DNA of 64,000 nt from Sacculina carcini (GCA_916048095.2 OU696574.1:1288501-1352500), one strand, 5' to 3'. Positions 11,701 through 20,820 are shown, counted from the first letter of the stretch. Notes: a model not told the origin generated them from the letters alone. Program-made: numbers and translations.

Positions 11701-12451
11701 AATTCCAGTCCGCTCGAGACGTTATCCATTTTCTACAATTGTGATTATTGTTGGATTCTGATGTTTTGTCAGTGTTTGAGATAAATTTGATAATAATAGG
11801 GGTGTGGTCGCTGCCATGCAGGTCTCGATCGTTGTGCCAATTTAGAGAAGGGACAAGGCTGCTAGAACAGAAAGATAAATCGATGTGTGTCATGTGTCCT
11901 GTGTGTTCAACGAGGTGTGTTGGTGATCCATTATTAAGGATGTGAAGGTCGTGTTGAAGAGGGAGAGTTTCGAGTTCCTCACCACGTCTGTCAGCTGAAG
12001 GAGAGCCCCATAGAGAATTTTTAGCGTTGAAGTCCCCACATAGGATGATTGGATGGGGAAGGGACTTGATTAGGTCACAGAGTGGAGAAATATCAGTGTT
12101 GTTATTGGGCGGTAGATATACATTGCAGATGGTGAAAGTGATGTTTTTGTATTCAATGCGAGCTGTTGTATGTTGAACCGAGCTTTGTGTCGTTATGCGG
12201 TGATGTGGAATATGTTTAGAAATGAAGAGAGAGGTACCCCCTTTCCTCGTGTGTGCATCGCCGATTTGATGGTAAGCGCAATAGTCAGGAAGGTTATAGT
12301 GAGGGATATCTGAGGATAGTAAACGGGTTTCCTGAATAGCTACAATAGCTGAAGATATGGTATTGGACATGTGTCGGAATTCAGGCCACTTATGGATTAA
12401 ACTTCGGCAGTTCCATTGGAAGATAAGATAATCGAAAACGGAGCTAGACAT
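8723..12451 (-). CDS. LINE ORF2: APE endonuclease, RT, RNase H
   Basis: This is an uninterrupted 1,242-residue polyprotein that would nick target DNA and reverse-transcribe its own RNA. The apurinic-type endonuclease covers about residues 8-225: QWNCRSL, QETRLL (E41), GDFNAKNSLWGS (D140, N142) and GSDHTPI (D215, H216). RT covers about 490-770: SSYRPIQIT, GVFLDLSSAF, GVTQGSVISP and catalytic YADD at 673-676. RNase H covers about 970-1095: YTDGS (D974), AES (E1009), SDSL (D1033) and WIPSHMGIHGNDLAD (H1076, D1083). A C-terminal CxxC...H...C cluster (CSRC, then HLLLHC, near 1180-1196) is usual in this group. All catalytic residues I looked for are present, so the protein could be active. Confidence 0.93.
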   Translation of the reverse strand: MSSSVFDYLIFQWNCRSLIHKWPEFRHMSNTISSAIVAIQETRLLSSDIPHYNLPDYCAYHQIGDAHTRKGGTSLFISKHIPHHRITTQSSVQHTTARIEYKNITFTICNVYLPPNNNTDISPLCDLIKSLPHPIILCGDFNAKNSLWGSPSADRRGEELETLPLQHDLHILNNGSPTHLVEHTGHMTHIDLSFCSSSLVPSLNWHNDRDLHGSDHTPIIIKFISNTDKTSESNNNHNCRKWITSRADWNYFNKLLNIVPPPDFKNAIPHITLKIIEAAELSIPFIYPKISHRKRYTPWWNAECKQAITDRKRALRAYRNQRSPHKLSQYQRAKAIARKTIRQAKRGSWTRFLLSFNHQSSITRIWSFIRSLKNSQFQTPKFPSLTFGNCTTSNQLIVQTLFGTYLANLSKPSYAPQDISKLSPLPTHSQFQRYNRPFLMSELIMSIKKSRSSCPGPDGLHPHFFKFMAADHLNSILRAFNSIWTNNFIPSSWKNSFVIPIPKPGKPHLEVSSYRPIQITSVFLKIYERIILSRLLEFLETNNLLSPHQTAFCTGRSTTDNITKLTSYIRAGFARNQPTVGVFLDLSSAFNTMSKFALISLLRENGLAGHLFLFLKEYLSGRTFQVKTTSISTSFNQEDGVTQGSVISPTLFNVSVCQLTESLPPSVKYSLYADDIVLWCTGNHLPSILSILQLSLDQISHKCNTFGFQISTQKTTAIVFRKYSSPPLSSLTPLVIHGTPINFSTKTKYLGFFLDSRLTMKPQVDSCKTKAIKRLSILKCVSNKSYGADRAILTRIFKTLIRPILEYGATCLAFSSPNVLRPLDIIQNHCLRTISGCHPTTPIGKLHRELGIISLYTRRLQKCVKYGLKILEDPFHPCHNLMSQMNSLISLPPDIIRRNCGFTFAMAYSLAKKEIGFLSVPLTTPCAPPRPQDLQLSFDTLEIPSKQLCLPHMVSQNFLEYRSTTPSYTYLYTDGSRHNDEVGCAVVVPHLSAELTFKLPHYVSIFIAESFAILQALVFIKDNEIMLSVVVSDSLSVLQSLSSFTTKNPICKQIINLHENLTLSGFSIKFLWIPSHMGIHGNDLADSSARRAISHQNITIPPLSATDLFPWVQRLTGHLYFSKLFSNMSDHTNCIQHYMKHRHQIPHRSRLIDKALIRLRTGHTYITHRHLLNREEPPTCSRCRVPITVSHLLLHCKYFEHQRSILMSQLPSTADLDFLLYHPNALEPLLSFLRTTALIDRI

Positions 12452-12475
12452 GAGAAATAAAGGGGATTCCGTGTT

Positions 12476-13756
12476 TTATTGTCGTTTTGGTTTTTTGTTT
12501 GTCCTGGTGTTCATGTGGTTTGTGGGTTTTTGTGTGTCACAGGTGTAGCTGTGATCGGCCGTGACGGTTGTACCGTGAGAGGTGTTTGAACTCGGATGTG
12601 TTTGATTGATGTTACTCGTGTTCTTTGGTGGTGCGGAGGTGCCACTGTCTTGACAATGGGCGTCAGTGATGAGGGTGACATTTGTGGAGTGGGAGGGGGA
12701 TGTAGGGATGACATTGTTCGGTGGTTGCGAGTCCGTGGAGTCAGAAGCGTTGTTGGTGCAAGATTCGGATGTTTCAGTTGTATTGGGGTTTTGTTTGGTC
12801 AGGTTGGCTATGACGGGGGCCATTGTCTTCACCAGGTCGGCGACCACAGCGGTGAGCTGGGTGACGGCGCCAGACATGGTGTTGAGTTGTACTTGCATTG
12901 CTGCTATGACTTCGCTGTCGTGCTGAGATGTTTCGCATCGAGCAGCGTATGTATTGTTGTCATTTGGTGTGTTTGAGTCTTGGCAGATCTTCTTGGCCTC
13001 GTTATAGGTGATTTTGTTTCTGTATTAGATTTCAAGGACTTGTTTTTCAGTCTGAAATGCCGGACATTCCTTGGACATGGGAGAGTGAGCACCATTGCAT
13101 TTGCTGCAGTGTGGGTGGTTTGAGCATTGTTCCGAACTGTGTGACGTCTCATTGCAGTTTTGGCACACTTTTGAATTTTTGCAGTGTGTGGATGTGTGAC
13201 CGAGTTCACAGCATTGTGTACAGATCATTGGATTCGGGTACCATGGTTTGACAGCGTATTTGGTATACGAAAATTTCAGCTCGTTTGGGCAAACCAGTTT
13301 GTTGAACGTCAACTGTAGAATCGGCGATGGGTTGCCGTTGGTGGGGTTGGGCCGTCTCACGGCTGTTACACCGTGAGGAGCCATCCACTCGGTCAGGTCG
13401 TCAACCGTCATCACGCTCAAATCCGGGGCGTATATGGAGCCCTTACTCTCGTTCAGAGTTTTGTGGAGAGAGAATTTGGATGGAGTGTCACCCAGCTTGG
13501 AAGAAGAAAGCAGCATTTCAGTTTGTACCGAGTTTTGAGTCCTTATGAGTATCTGACCACTCCGCAAAATAGACACTTTTTGAGCTTTTTTTCCCCCAAG
13601 GATGTTTTCCAGGCAGGATTCTACCCATGGCCAGCTACGACGTTTTGCGATGTCGGACTCTGAGGGGTCTGCTACGACAAAGCTACCCTCATCGACCTCT
13701 TCGTCGAAGAAGTTTGGCAAAACCCGCCACTTCCGGTGGGTCCGGACCCCGGGCAT
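12476..13756 (-). pseudogene. LINE ORF1 (gag-like) with one premature stop
   Basis: ORF1 of the same LINE is an RNA-binding protein with three C-terminal zinc knuckles: CTQCCELGHTSTHC, CQNCNETSHSSEQC and a variant CSKCNGAHSPMSKEC. The start at 13756 gives MPGVRTHRKW. The frame would be 426 codons, but TAA at 13,027-13,025 ends it after 243 residues, just past the knuckles. The same frame then stays open to 12476 with a Ser/Thr/Asn-rich tail that includes MQVQLNTMSGAVTQLTAVVADL, possibly coiled. A single nonsense change, a sequencing error, or readthrough of a two-part ORF1 are all possible. It lies 24 bases before ORF2. Confidence 0.8.
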
Positions 13757-13934
13757 GTCTGCTCTTATGCAGACACAATAGAGAAACAGAAAAAACTAAT
13801 TGAATGAAAAAATGGGAACTAAGCAAGAACAACAACAAGAAAAAACACTACAACTCCAGTAATTGAACACAATCGAGAACCACACAAAAGCCCTCCCTTC
13901 TACGCAAAGCACAAACCAACAACGGGGAAACCCT

Positions 13935-14390
13935 GCAACGGTTATTTCAAACCGGTCGTAGACGATGCCCCATTAATGCGACATCGAACCCGCCCACGTA
14001 TGTAAATACAATTATTATTTGTTTAACTTTAAAATTAAGGTGTTATAAATCATAAAAACTTGTAAAAAACATAGAAATTAACTAGTAAGATTACTAGTAA
14101 GACAAGACCATAGCATATAATTACATGGATGAAAGTAATTTAATAAATAACCACTAGCGAACATCAGCCAGCATATTCATGAATTATCTGTTAATACTCG
14201 TTTATAATTGAATTATGCTGTCAAATATGCCTTAAAAATGTTCAATACACTAAATAAAAACCAATGATGCTATTTAAATGGTATACATTGGCTATATTTT
14301 AACTTTGCATTTGGGTACCTTACGGCAGTCGCCGGTCCCTTTCAGCCGTCGAGTGTCAAATCCAGGTCTACTGTTATCTATGAATCAGTC
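13935..14390. other. Unique AT-rich stretch
   Basis: The first 60 bases continue the sequence that the LINE interrupted. The rest is AT-rich and I see no gene or repeat in it. At about 14,310-14,380 the bases match, inverted, the part of the block at 4545-4610. Confidence 0.4.
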
Positions 14391-15048
14391 ATACCATAAT
14401 GGCGAGCTGCGAGAAGAGTATTGGTGGGCAGCGTGTTCGAGACCCCTGGCGTAGATAATCTCAAACTTCTGATTAGAAATTACGATTGAATCGGTTCATT
14501 TTGTGATCACAAACTAATGAGTTGGATCACCGCAGATTAGGCTGGGTTAGGTCAAGATGGGGTGGTTGGGTTGGGTTTGGTAGGTTTGGGTCAAGTTATA
14601 TTGGTTTAAATGATACCGAAATATATGATAGCGGTTAAAGTTGCGGTAGCGGTAAAAGTAGAATAGTATTTGAGCAAATGATGTTGGGTAATGATGTTAA
14701 GTTCTAAATATGTATCGGAAACATCCTGATGAAAATTTTTCACCATTTTTAATTGTGTTTGCTTCGTGTTTTATTTCTGAATTATTCCGCACGACGGGCG
14801 GGCTTAAATATGAGGCGGGTTGAGGGAAAATATTTTGTCAAAATTAGAACAAAACTGATTAAATTTGGAATTTTCCTTTGGTTCAGATTTTTATTGGTAT
14901 ACTTTTTTGAATTTGCAATATTTTTTATGAGTAAAGTATGAATTTTATTACATGAGTTGCTCCGCACAAAGGGCGGTTTTTCATGCTAATAGAAAATAAT
15001 ATATCTACATTCAGCAGCACACATCATTCTGGTATCACGTTGTAGAAT
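14391..15048 (+). repeat. Repeat block with a Helitron-type 3' end
   Basis: It matches 27,006-27,660 (+) and, inverted, 39,600-40,240. It contains a TTAGG-like G-rich run (GGTTGGGTTGGG), the AT-rich unit with CCGCACGACGGGCGGGC and AGGCGGGTTGAGGG, and then CCGCACAAAGGGCGG followed by CATGCTAATAG, which looks like a decayed Helitron 3' end (hairpin followed by CTAG). No reliable coding frame. Confidence 0.6.
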
Positions 15049-15372
15049 ATGATTTACGACTGTTACTCAGGGTCATATTCGGGTAGAAAGCATGCATATA
15101 CGCTGTTAAACTGGAAAACCCACATGACCACCCACATTCAGCTATATCGCGCACACTGGCCATTTGAGGTGCACTGCGATTCTGAGAACAAAACTAAATT
15201 TGCCCAAGTATTTGTGGTATTTGTGGCTCACTCCTGCCGTCTGATAAACCAGTCATGTAGAAACTCACCGACACATACACACACATTTGCATACACATAC
15301 ACACCAACACGTATTCACACAAACACACTCACACACATAAACACACACAGCTCAGTTAATATAAAAAACTAA
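15049..15372 (-). repeat. Copy of the DGKCEP exon-like repeat, damaged
   Basis: On the minus strand this matches 20,882-21,205 and 21,764-22,087 (+ strand), where a short Cys-containing frame is open. Here the frame has DGRSEPQ in place of DGKCEPQ and a TAG soon after, so this copy is broken. A frame is open on the plus strand in all copies, but it is probably a by-product of CA-rich sequence. Confidence 0.45.
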
Positions 15373-15700
15373 GGTAACCTTTTGTTGCAAATGCAACTTT
15401 TGTATCATAGAATCTGTTTGTCATAAGGAACATACATATACACATACACACATACACACACACACACACACATACACACAAGCTCACATAGACACATACA
15501 CACGGACACACACACACACACATACACAGTGCGCACATCACAATGCAAATTGCAGACCATATATGGAAGAACTCGCTGCGCAAATGCACAACACACCTAC
15601 CAACATACATACACACTCACACTCATACACACACACAGACATACACACACACAGACACACATACACACACACATACACACACATACAGACACATACGCCG
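15373..15700 (+). repeat. CA microsatellite tract upstream of gene copy 1
   Basis: It begins with the end of a hAT-like terminal repeat (AAGGTAACCTTTTGTTGC), then long (CA)n, CACATA and CACAGA tracts. A non-repetitive piece around 15,530-15,600 (CAATGCAAATTGCAGACCAT, then CTGCGCAAATGCACA) also occurs upstream of the other three gene copies. Conservation of that piece next to the promoter makes it a candidate regulatory segment. Confidence 0.5.
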
Positions 15701-15708
15701 CCTGAGCG

Positions 15709-15716
15709 TATATAAG
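15709..15716 (+). promoter_or_regulatory. TATA box of gene copy 1
   Basis: TATATAAG in the context GAGCG-TATATAAG-AGCGCGAG lies 68 bases before the ATG, which leaves room for a start site about 30 bases downstream and a 5' UTR of about 45 bases. The same sequence and spacing occur at the three other copies. Confidence 0.75.
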
Positions 15717-15783
15717 AGCGCGAGTATGAGAGAGTGTGTGTGTGTGGCTGCAAGTTGTCACTGATTGCACGATCTTCTGCAAT

Positions 15784-16126
15784 ATGCAACAATCACTCTG
15801 CTTTGGTCTGTTTGCACTGCTGTTGTCCGTTCTGCTCGTGAATCCGGCCCAGAGTCGAGCAGGTGAGCTAATCCGTCCTCCGTGTTGTTTGCAATATTGC
15901 AATTTCAGAGTCGTAGATTGCAATATCGCAAGAAAGTCGTGGATTACATTATTGCAATATCAGAGTAGTAGATTGCAATATTGAAATATAAGAGTCGTGG
16001 ATTGCAATATTGCAATATCAGAGTCGTAGATTGCAATGTTGCAATATCAGAGTCGTATATTGCAATATTGCAAGAAAGTCGTAGCAACCGCCCCCGAACT
16101 ATGTGTATGTTTGTGAATGTTTGTGT

Positions 16127-16208
<82 letters not shown>

Positions 16209-16499
16209 TCATATATATATATATATATGAGTGTGTTTATTGTTTCAGCAATTAGATATTGTACACTTGTCGAACGAAAGGGCCTACACTATAACGTGAC
16301 ATGGAAGAAAAATAGACATACTGTTCGCCTGAGAAATCTGAAACAAGGTCAAATTGTGGATGGATCGTACGTCACGGCGATGTGTCTTAAACCTGGTTCT
16401 GGTTTTTCGTCGCCCGTGACTTTCAGATGTCAAAATGGCGCATTACTTCAGAATGGCCAACATCACCATGAGGGCATGCCACGTTGCACCGCGTACTGA
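15784..16499 (+). CDS. Secreted four-cysteine (sushi-like) protein, copy 1
   Basis: Two exons, join(15784..15862,16249..16499), give 109 residues; the intron is phase 1 with GT at 15863 and TTTCAG at 16,243-16,248. Exon 1 encodes a signal peptide ([15 protein letters not shown]...AQSRA). Exon 2 encodes the mature chain with four cysteines spaced C-x40-C-x14-C-x18-C, ending [11 protein letters not shown]. The last three cysteines and the GMPxC ending resemble the C-terminal half of a CCP/sushi domain; this is a shape match, not a database result. An N-glycosylation sequon (NVT) follows the first cysteine. A TATA box and an AATAAA (16,766) flank it. It acts outside the cell; the target is unknown. 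Its closest relative by flanks is copy 3. Confidence 0.78.
15889..16083 (+). repeat. Intronic 29-bp palindrome-based array, copy 1
   Basis: About six to seven units, each TTGCAATATTGCAA (a perfect 14-bp palindrome) plus a 15-bp spacer TATCAGAGTCGTAGA, some degenerate. It lies in the intron of gene copy 1 and is followed by the constant piece GCAACCGCCCCCGAACT. The same array lies in all four introns. Confidence 0.85.
16133..16230. repeat. (AT)n microsatellite in intron of copy 1
   Basis: A nearly pure AT run with one CACTC interruption, just upstream of the exon 2 acceptor. At the same position, copy 3 has an AT run while copies 2 and 4 have GT/GTAT runs. Confidence 0.9.
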
Positions 16500-16765
16500 T
16501 AATCAACGCTTGATGCGTTCAATACTGTATTGGCACGTATGTTGCCAACGATTTCTGTGTCTGATTTTTGTTTGCCTACTTGTTATCGAAATTTGTGAAG
16601 CGATTAGGTAGAAGGTTTCTTTTAATGCTTTTTCGGTGATATGGTGCTTTGATGTGATTTGTACACTGTGTATTTCTCTACATACGCTAACTTGCTCTCT
16701 TCAATAACGCTTATATATAGTTTTCTTTTTATTCAAGTAGAAACTCGCTCTGTTTTTTTAATTGC

Positions 16766-16771
16766 AATAAA
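16766..16771 (+). terminator. Polyadenylation signal of copy 1
   Basis: AATAAA lies about 270 bases after the stop codon, followed by T-rich and GT-rich sequence. The same hexamer lies at equivalent places in copies 2, 3 and 4. Confidence 0.6.
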
Positions 16772-16849
16772 TCGTCATATAACTTTTTGTTTGACTGTCT
16801 TGGGTGTACGTGTGTGTATTGATCTATTTTTACTCAGCTATTTGTTTAT

Positions 16850-17400
16850 CACAGGAGATGAGCTATGCTCGTACTGTCCTGTCTCCAACCCACCCTCTAG
16901 CCTATCTTCCCTGAAATTCCCAGTATTTCACAATATCCAGTCTTTCTTTGAATGTTCCCACGCTTTTAACTCCTACTCTATCCTCCCCTAATTGATTCCA
17001 GACATCAACACACTTCTATATGATAAATTATACGTCTTAACATCTCTCAAACATCTAGTTCTCTTCAGTTTTTTCTATGACCCGTCTTGTCTGAATTGTC
17101 CTAAGCTACACAATTATGCCTATCTAACTTTTGCATGCCCATTCTGTGTCTAAAACATAAATCAAGTCCTCCCTTAGCCTACGTTGTTCTAAAGATGGCA
17201 AACAAAGCACTTTTAGTCTTTGCTCATACGACAAACTACACATGCTATCAACCATTTTAGTCGCTGTCCTTATTTCCAATTTACGCTTGTTCTTTATCTT
17301 ATGAGGGGACCACACCACCGACGCATACTCTAGCTGTGGTCTAATGATATTACACATCAACTTTTTCAACATGTCCTCATCTAGGTATTTGAAAGCGTAT
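16850..17400 (-). pseudogene. CR1-like LINE 3' end fragment
   Basis: Minus-strand translation gives LEYASVVWSPHKIKNKRK...RTATKM...LSYEQRLKVL, the region after the RT domain of CR1-like LINEs, then a decayed end with FKERLDI-type sequence and a GC-rich 3' UTR (ACAGGACAG...GAGCATAGCTCATCTC). The 5' part is missing and stops interrupt the end. It is mirrored at 45,826-46,430 in block 3. Confidence 0.75.
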
Positions 17401-17586
17401 GTGTGTGTGTGTGTATGTGTATTTGAATGTGTGTGTATGTGAATGGGTGTGTGTGTGTCTTCATCTCGGCCATCTGCACCGCTAGCGACAGACAATTAAT
17501 CAGCGAAACCCACTTACGCCGTGCTACTAAAAAGCCGCGACAAATCGCCGGCTAACTCGCGCGAGGTTGTCTTGGCGGATCTAGTA

Positions 17587-18128
17587 CAATATTTCCCTAT
17601 GAACATATTAGCCACAAACGCTTGTATACTCCCATACTCTGCAATAGGGCAATATGTTCACCTCGGCCAGTGTAGTGTCAAAGGCGTACCAAGTACGGTG
17701 AGTGCCACTGTGGCTTGTGGCCAATATGTTCACTTTTTCACCATATCATAATTTCAGTGGTCTTCAACACAACGCACGTGTTCGTATACAACAGATGACT
17801 AGCACATAACGTACTGTGTTTGGTTATTGGCTCAGTAAGCTGTTCTAACCAAACTTGACCTAACCTGACCAACCTAACCTAACATAATCAATAACCACAC
17901 AGTACGTTATGTGCTAGCTACCTGTTGTGTATAAACTCGTGTCTTGTGTTGAAAACCACTGAAATTACGCTATGGTGAAAAGTGAACATATTGACCACAC
18001 GCCGCAGTCGCATTCACCGCACTTGCTACGCCTTTGACACTACACTGGCCGAGGTGAACATATTGCCCTATTGCAGAGTATGGGAGTATACAAGCGCTTG
18101 TGGCTAATATGTTCATAGGGTAATATTG
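17587..18128. mobile_element. Foldback element with ~240-bp inverted arms
   Basis: The two arms are inverted copies, CAATATTTCCCTATGAACAT on the left and its near complement on the right, around a spacer that holds CCTAACC-type repeats. TAGTA flanks both sides (17,582-17,586 and 18,129-18,133), a 5-bp target duplication. No coding capacity. A truncated inverted copy lies at 55,042-55,436. Confidence 0.82.
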
Positions 18129-18899
18129 TAGTACTACCATCCCTTTGAATTGCTCCTCGTCTGGCGACGCGGCGCTTGCCCTTTACCGCTTACGCGAGGT
18201 CATTCCGCAGGTCGACGCTGATCTACCCAGGACTGCGCCACTTCGTCCCAAGGTTACGGTAGCGAACATCACGGGCGTAGATCCTGGGGATATGGGGGTA
18301 TATATACCCCCCACAAATTGCCTGGGGGTATGAATATGCAATTATACCCCCCGATAATTCTGCTGAGTTCATTTTATTGGGTAGATTGTCATCAAAATCA
18401 GCATAGCAAAAAGTAAAAATACACGACAAATGTGTGTATGCAATTATATGCAATATAATTCTCTGAAAATTATATGCAATATAATTTTCATTGAGGCATG
18501 CGTGTTGTAATTGACTAGGCATAAAACAGTTGAGGGTCTCATGCAATTGACCAACTGAGTCAACTTTGAACACTAATGTATGATGGTTGTCATCCCCCGA
18601 GCCTCGACACAAATCTACGCCCATGACAAACATCCCTCTGGACAGAACATCAAAACATTAAAACATTAAAAAAGCAACCAGATGTCTGAAGTATTCGGAA
18701 TTATGCACGGCGGCAAAATGAAGAGTATAGCCTTTACAACGACACTCTCTGATGCTATTTGTAATTTTCCCTGTAAACACACAACAGTGTCTTATGTTGG
18801 TACTCGAATAACCGGTTTATACACACATCTATTTGTATACATATGTACCTTTAATTACACTTATCAATGAAATTATGACACCCTAAACTTGCAGTAGTC
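18129..18899. repeat. Duplicated block Y, no gene recognised
   Basis: It matches, inverted, 44,863-45,610 and 54,270-55,030. It includes the 18-bp palindrome GGGGGTATATATACCCCC at 18,295-18,312 and a second C-run partner at about 18,345. Short frames here (for example 18,145-18,333 +) are not convincing genes. Confidence 0.6.
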
Positions 18900-19203
18900 A
18901 AAATGCAGAACGAATCAGTTTAAGCGTAGTTTCGTTGCCAGCTCTGTGCGGTTGTGGAATCGGTTGGATGAGGGTGTGTGAAGGGCCAGCACATTCCCAT
19001 CATTCAAAAGTGCTGCCAACAAAGTTTTGAGAAATTGACGAGTTTAGTTCCACCTAAATTATTTATTTATTCATTTATTTGAGATTTATTTTGAGATTGA
19101 CCTATGTATTTATTTATTTATATTATTTATGGATCGCTTTGTGATGTGTGTGTATGTGTGTGTGCGACTATCGTGTATGTGTGTTTGTGCGAGTGCGTTT
19201 ATG

Positions 19204-19294
<91 letters not shown>

Positions 19295-19695
19295 TCACCT
19301 ATTTGTGCCCACCTATTTGTGCATTACGGGATATGAGCTTGCGCTCGAGCTGTCCCGTCTCCAAATCATGATTTATCTAGTTTCTCCTTGAACGATTGAA
19401 TTGTTCTCGCTTCTACTGTTTCACTGTAAAAAAATACACAAAGACAATATGACACATACAATCATGACAGATCAATACATCACCCATCCACGTGTGTGTG
19501 TGTGTGTGTGTGGATGGGTGATGTATTGATCTGTCATGATTATGTGTGTCATATTGTCTTTGTGTATTTTTTCTCTTTCTCTTTCTCTTATTCTCCACGC
19601 TCAAAGTGCGCAGGGACCGCATGATGCAGTTTATAGCGCTTGCGCTCTTCCTGTGTCACTTTGTTCGTTTTGTTCAATAATAATAATAATAATAA
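18900..19695 (+). mobile_element. 5'-truncated LINE insertion with (AAT)n tail
   Basis: TAGTC flanks both ends (18,895-18,899 and 19,696-19,700), and the block copy at 54,270 lacks the insert, with a single GACTA. The left end translates on the plus strand as a decayed LINE C-terminus (RTNQFKRSFVASSVRLWNRL). The right end is an AAT tail. Inside lie a (GT)n run at 19,209-19,290, a CR1-type GC-rich tail at 19,294-19,375 and a foldback at 19,429-19,572. The mirror copy is 43,909-44,862. Confidence 0.8.
19429..19572. repeat. Palindromic repeat, ~62-bp arms
   Basis: The arms are near-perfect inverted copies (ATACACAAAGACAATATGAC on the left; GTCATATTGTCTTTGTGTAT on the right) around a short GT tract with CGTG. 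The transcript would form a long hairpin. A mirror copy is at about 44,030-44,178. Confidence 0.85.
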
Positions 19696-19700
19696 TAGTC

Positions 19701-20165
19701 GATCAATATGAGGAATAATTGTTTCTTTTGTTTGTACGTCCTGTCTATGCAGTATTTCATTATCACGAAGTTGCTCTCAATCCTTGCCTTGTTGTTGTTG
19801 TTCCTGATGTGGTTCTCTATGAAATCTCTCACTACACTCATCATAAATTTGTAACACTGGTTCGCAACAGTGATGGGTCTCAATTCGTGTGGCTGAGGTT
19901 TCCTTGTCTTCGGCAGCATTATGGTTTTCGTTTTTCTCCACTCTTCTGGAATTTGCCCGGAGGTCGATGTTTCTTGTAAGCACTGCACTATCTCGTCCAC
20001 TAATCATTTACTCTTCGATATACTCTTTACTATTTCCGGTTTTATTCCGTCATTTCCAGCCGACTTTCTGTTCTTGATTTTCCTCAAGCATCTTTCCACT
20101 GCGTTTCTTATGACGACATCGGTTTCCAACTTGATGGGTGGCTGTCTAACTGTACCCTCCTGTAA
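19701..20165 (-). pseudogene. Non-LTR RT fragment (copy in block 1)
   Basis: The minus strand reads KSTGNDGIKPEIV, then YGQ/SGQIPEEWRKTKTIMLPK, then LRPITVANQCYK, matching the start of a LINE RT domain (fingers and palm, before the catalytic YxDD). It ends at the 19,696 LINE insertion. Relative to the copies at 43.4 and 53.8 kb it lacks about 12 codons. An in-frame TGA after KSISKSK is shared with those copies, so the gene was dead before duplication. Confidence 0.75.
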
Positions 20166-20207
20166 GCAATACAAAACAACTTCTGCCGAACAAAATTAAT
20201 GTGTATT

Positions 20208-20400
20208 AAGACAGGCGCGCGTGGGACATCGCTGTCCCACGCGCGCCTACAAGACCACACCACTCGTAGACACGCCTAAGGAACGACTCTCCATTTCCCC
20301 TAGTTACAGTCACCATCAAAGTTCAGCACACACGCACACCAACACACGCACACACACACACTCCATGCATACACATACACACACGTGCACAAAAAATTTG
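20208..20400 (+). repeat. Diverged copy of the GC-hairpin/CA LTR-like unit
   Basis: It starts with a 15-bp stem (GGCGCGCGTGGGACA / TGTCCCACGCGCGCC) followed by CTACAAGACC and CA-rich sequence, like the start of the LTR-like units at 4825 and 5975 but clearly diverged. Confidence 0.6.
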
Positions 20401-20820
20401 AATTAGAAGGAAATCAACAATGAACAGCTAGTGAAGTCAGTTCCATCGATACAATAGCAGATTGATATCACAGGTGTATCAGCAAATACTGTACAGGTGA
20501 TTTATACTGGTTCAGTCGCCTGATGATGTTTAGAAAATGAGGTGAATTTTGCTGTGCAGTAGACAAGTCGCTTTACCTAAAACAGCGAGTTTTTATTGTA
20601 CTTTATTGTAATGTATGTTAGCTCTTCTTTTTGTATGCTCGTGATGAAAAAGAAGATCGTGAAAAATGTTCAGGTAGGGTAAAAGTTCAGAATGACGACA
20701 AACTTGGTGAAATTTAAGTTGCAATGTATTATTAGTCTGCAAAAAAAATTGGTGTGATTCTCAGTATAATATCTGATTTTTTATGAAAGTACTCAGAAGG
20801 CCATTAAAAAGTTGACTTTT
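20401..20820 (+). repeat. Copy of block repeat (no gene)
   Basis: It matches 28,270-28,715 (+) and, inverted, 38,600-39,000. AT-rich, no recognised coding sequence. Confidence 0.6.

Larger units (their letters stand above)
8535..13921 (-). mobile_element. I-group non-LTR retrotransposon, nearly full length
   Basis: Read on the minus strand, the element has a short 5' UTR (13,921-13,757), ORF1, a 24-base gap, ORF2, a 3' UTR of about 160 bases and a poly(A) tail (the T run at 8535-8561, one C inside). The flanks share ACGGGGAAACCC (8523-8534 and 13,922-13,933), a target-site duplication of at least 12 bp with a similar CAACA just outside. Endonuclease, RT and RNase H in one ORF2 fit the I superfamily (I, Nimb, LOA and relatives) better than Jockey or CR1. 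Intact ORF2 and clear duplications point to a recent insertion, placed in the upstream flank of the P-like element. Confidence 0.88.

Noticed and set aside
14540-14600. G-rich run (GGTTGGGTTGGG) as a G-quadruplex regulator
   Set aside because: One loop would be too long for a standard motif and the run is part of a repeat block with no gene nearby.
15049-15372. 107-residue plus-strand frame repeated four times as a gene
   Set aside because: It ends in CA-repeat-derived Thr/His sequence and lies antisense to the better Cys frame; no start context or domain.
17860-17890. CCTAACCTAACC as telomere repeat
   Set aside because: Only a few units, imperfect, inside the spacer of a foldback element; not a telomeric array.
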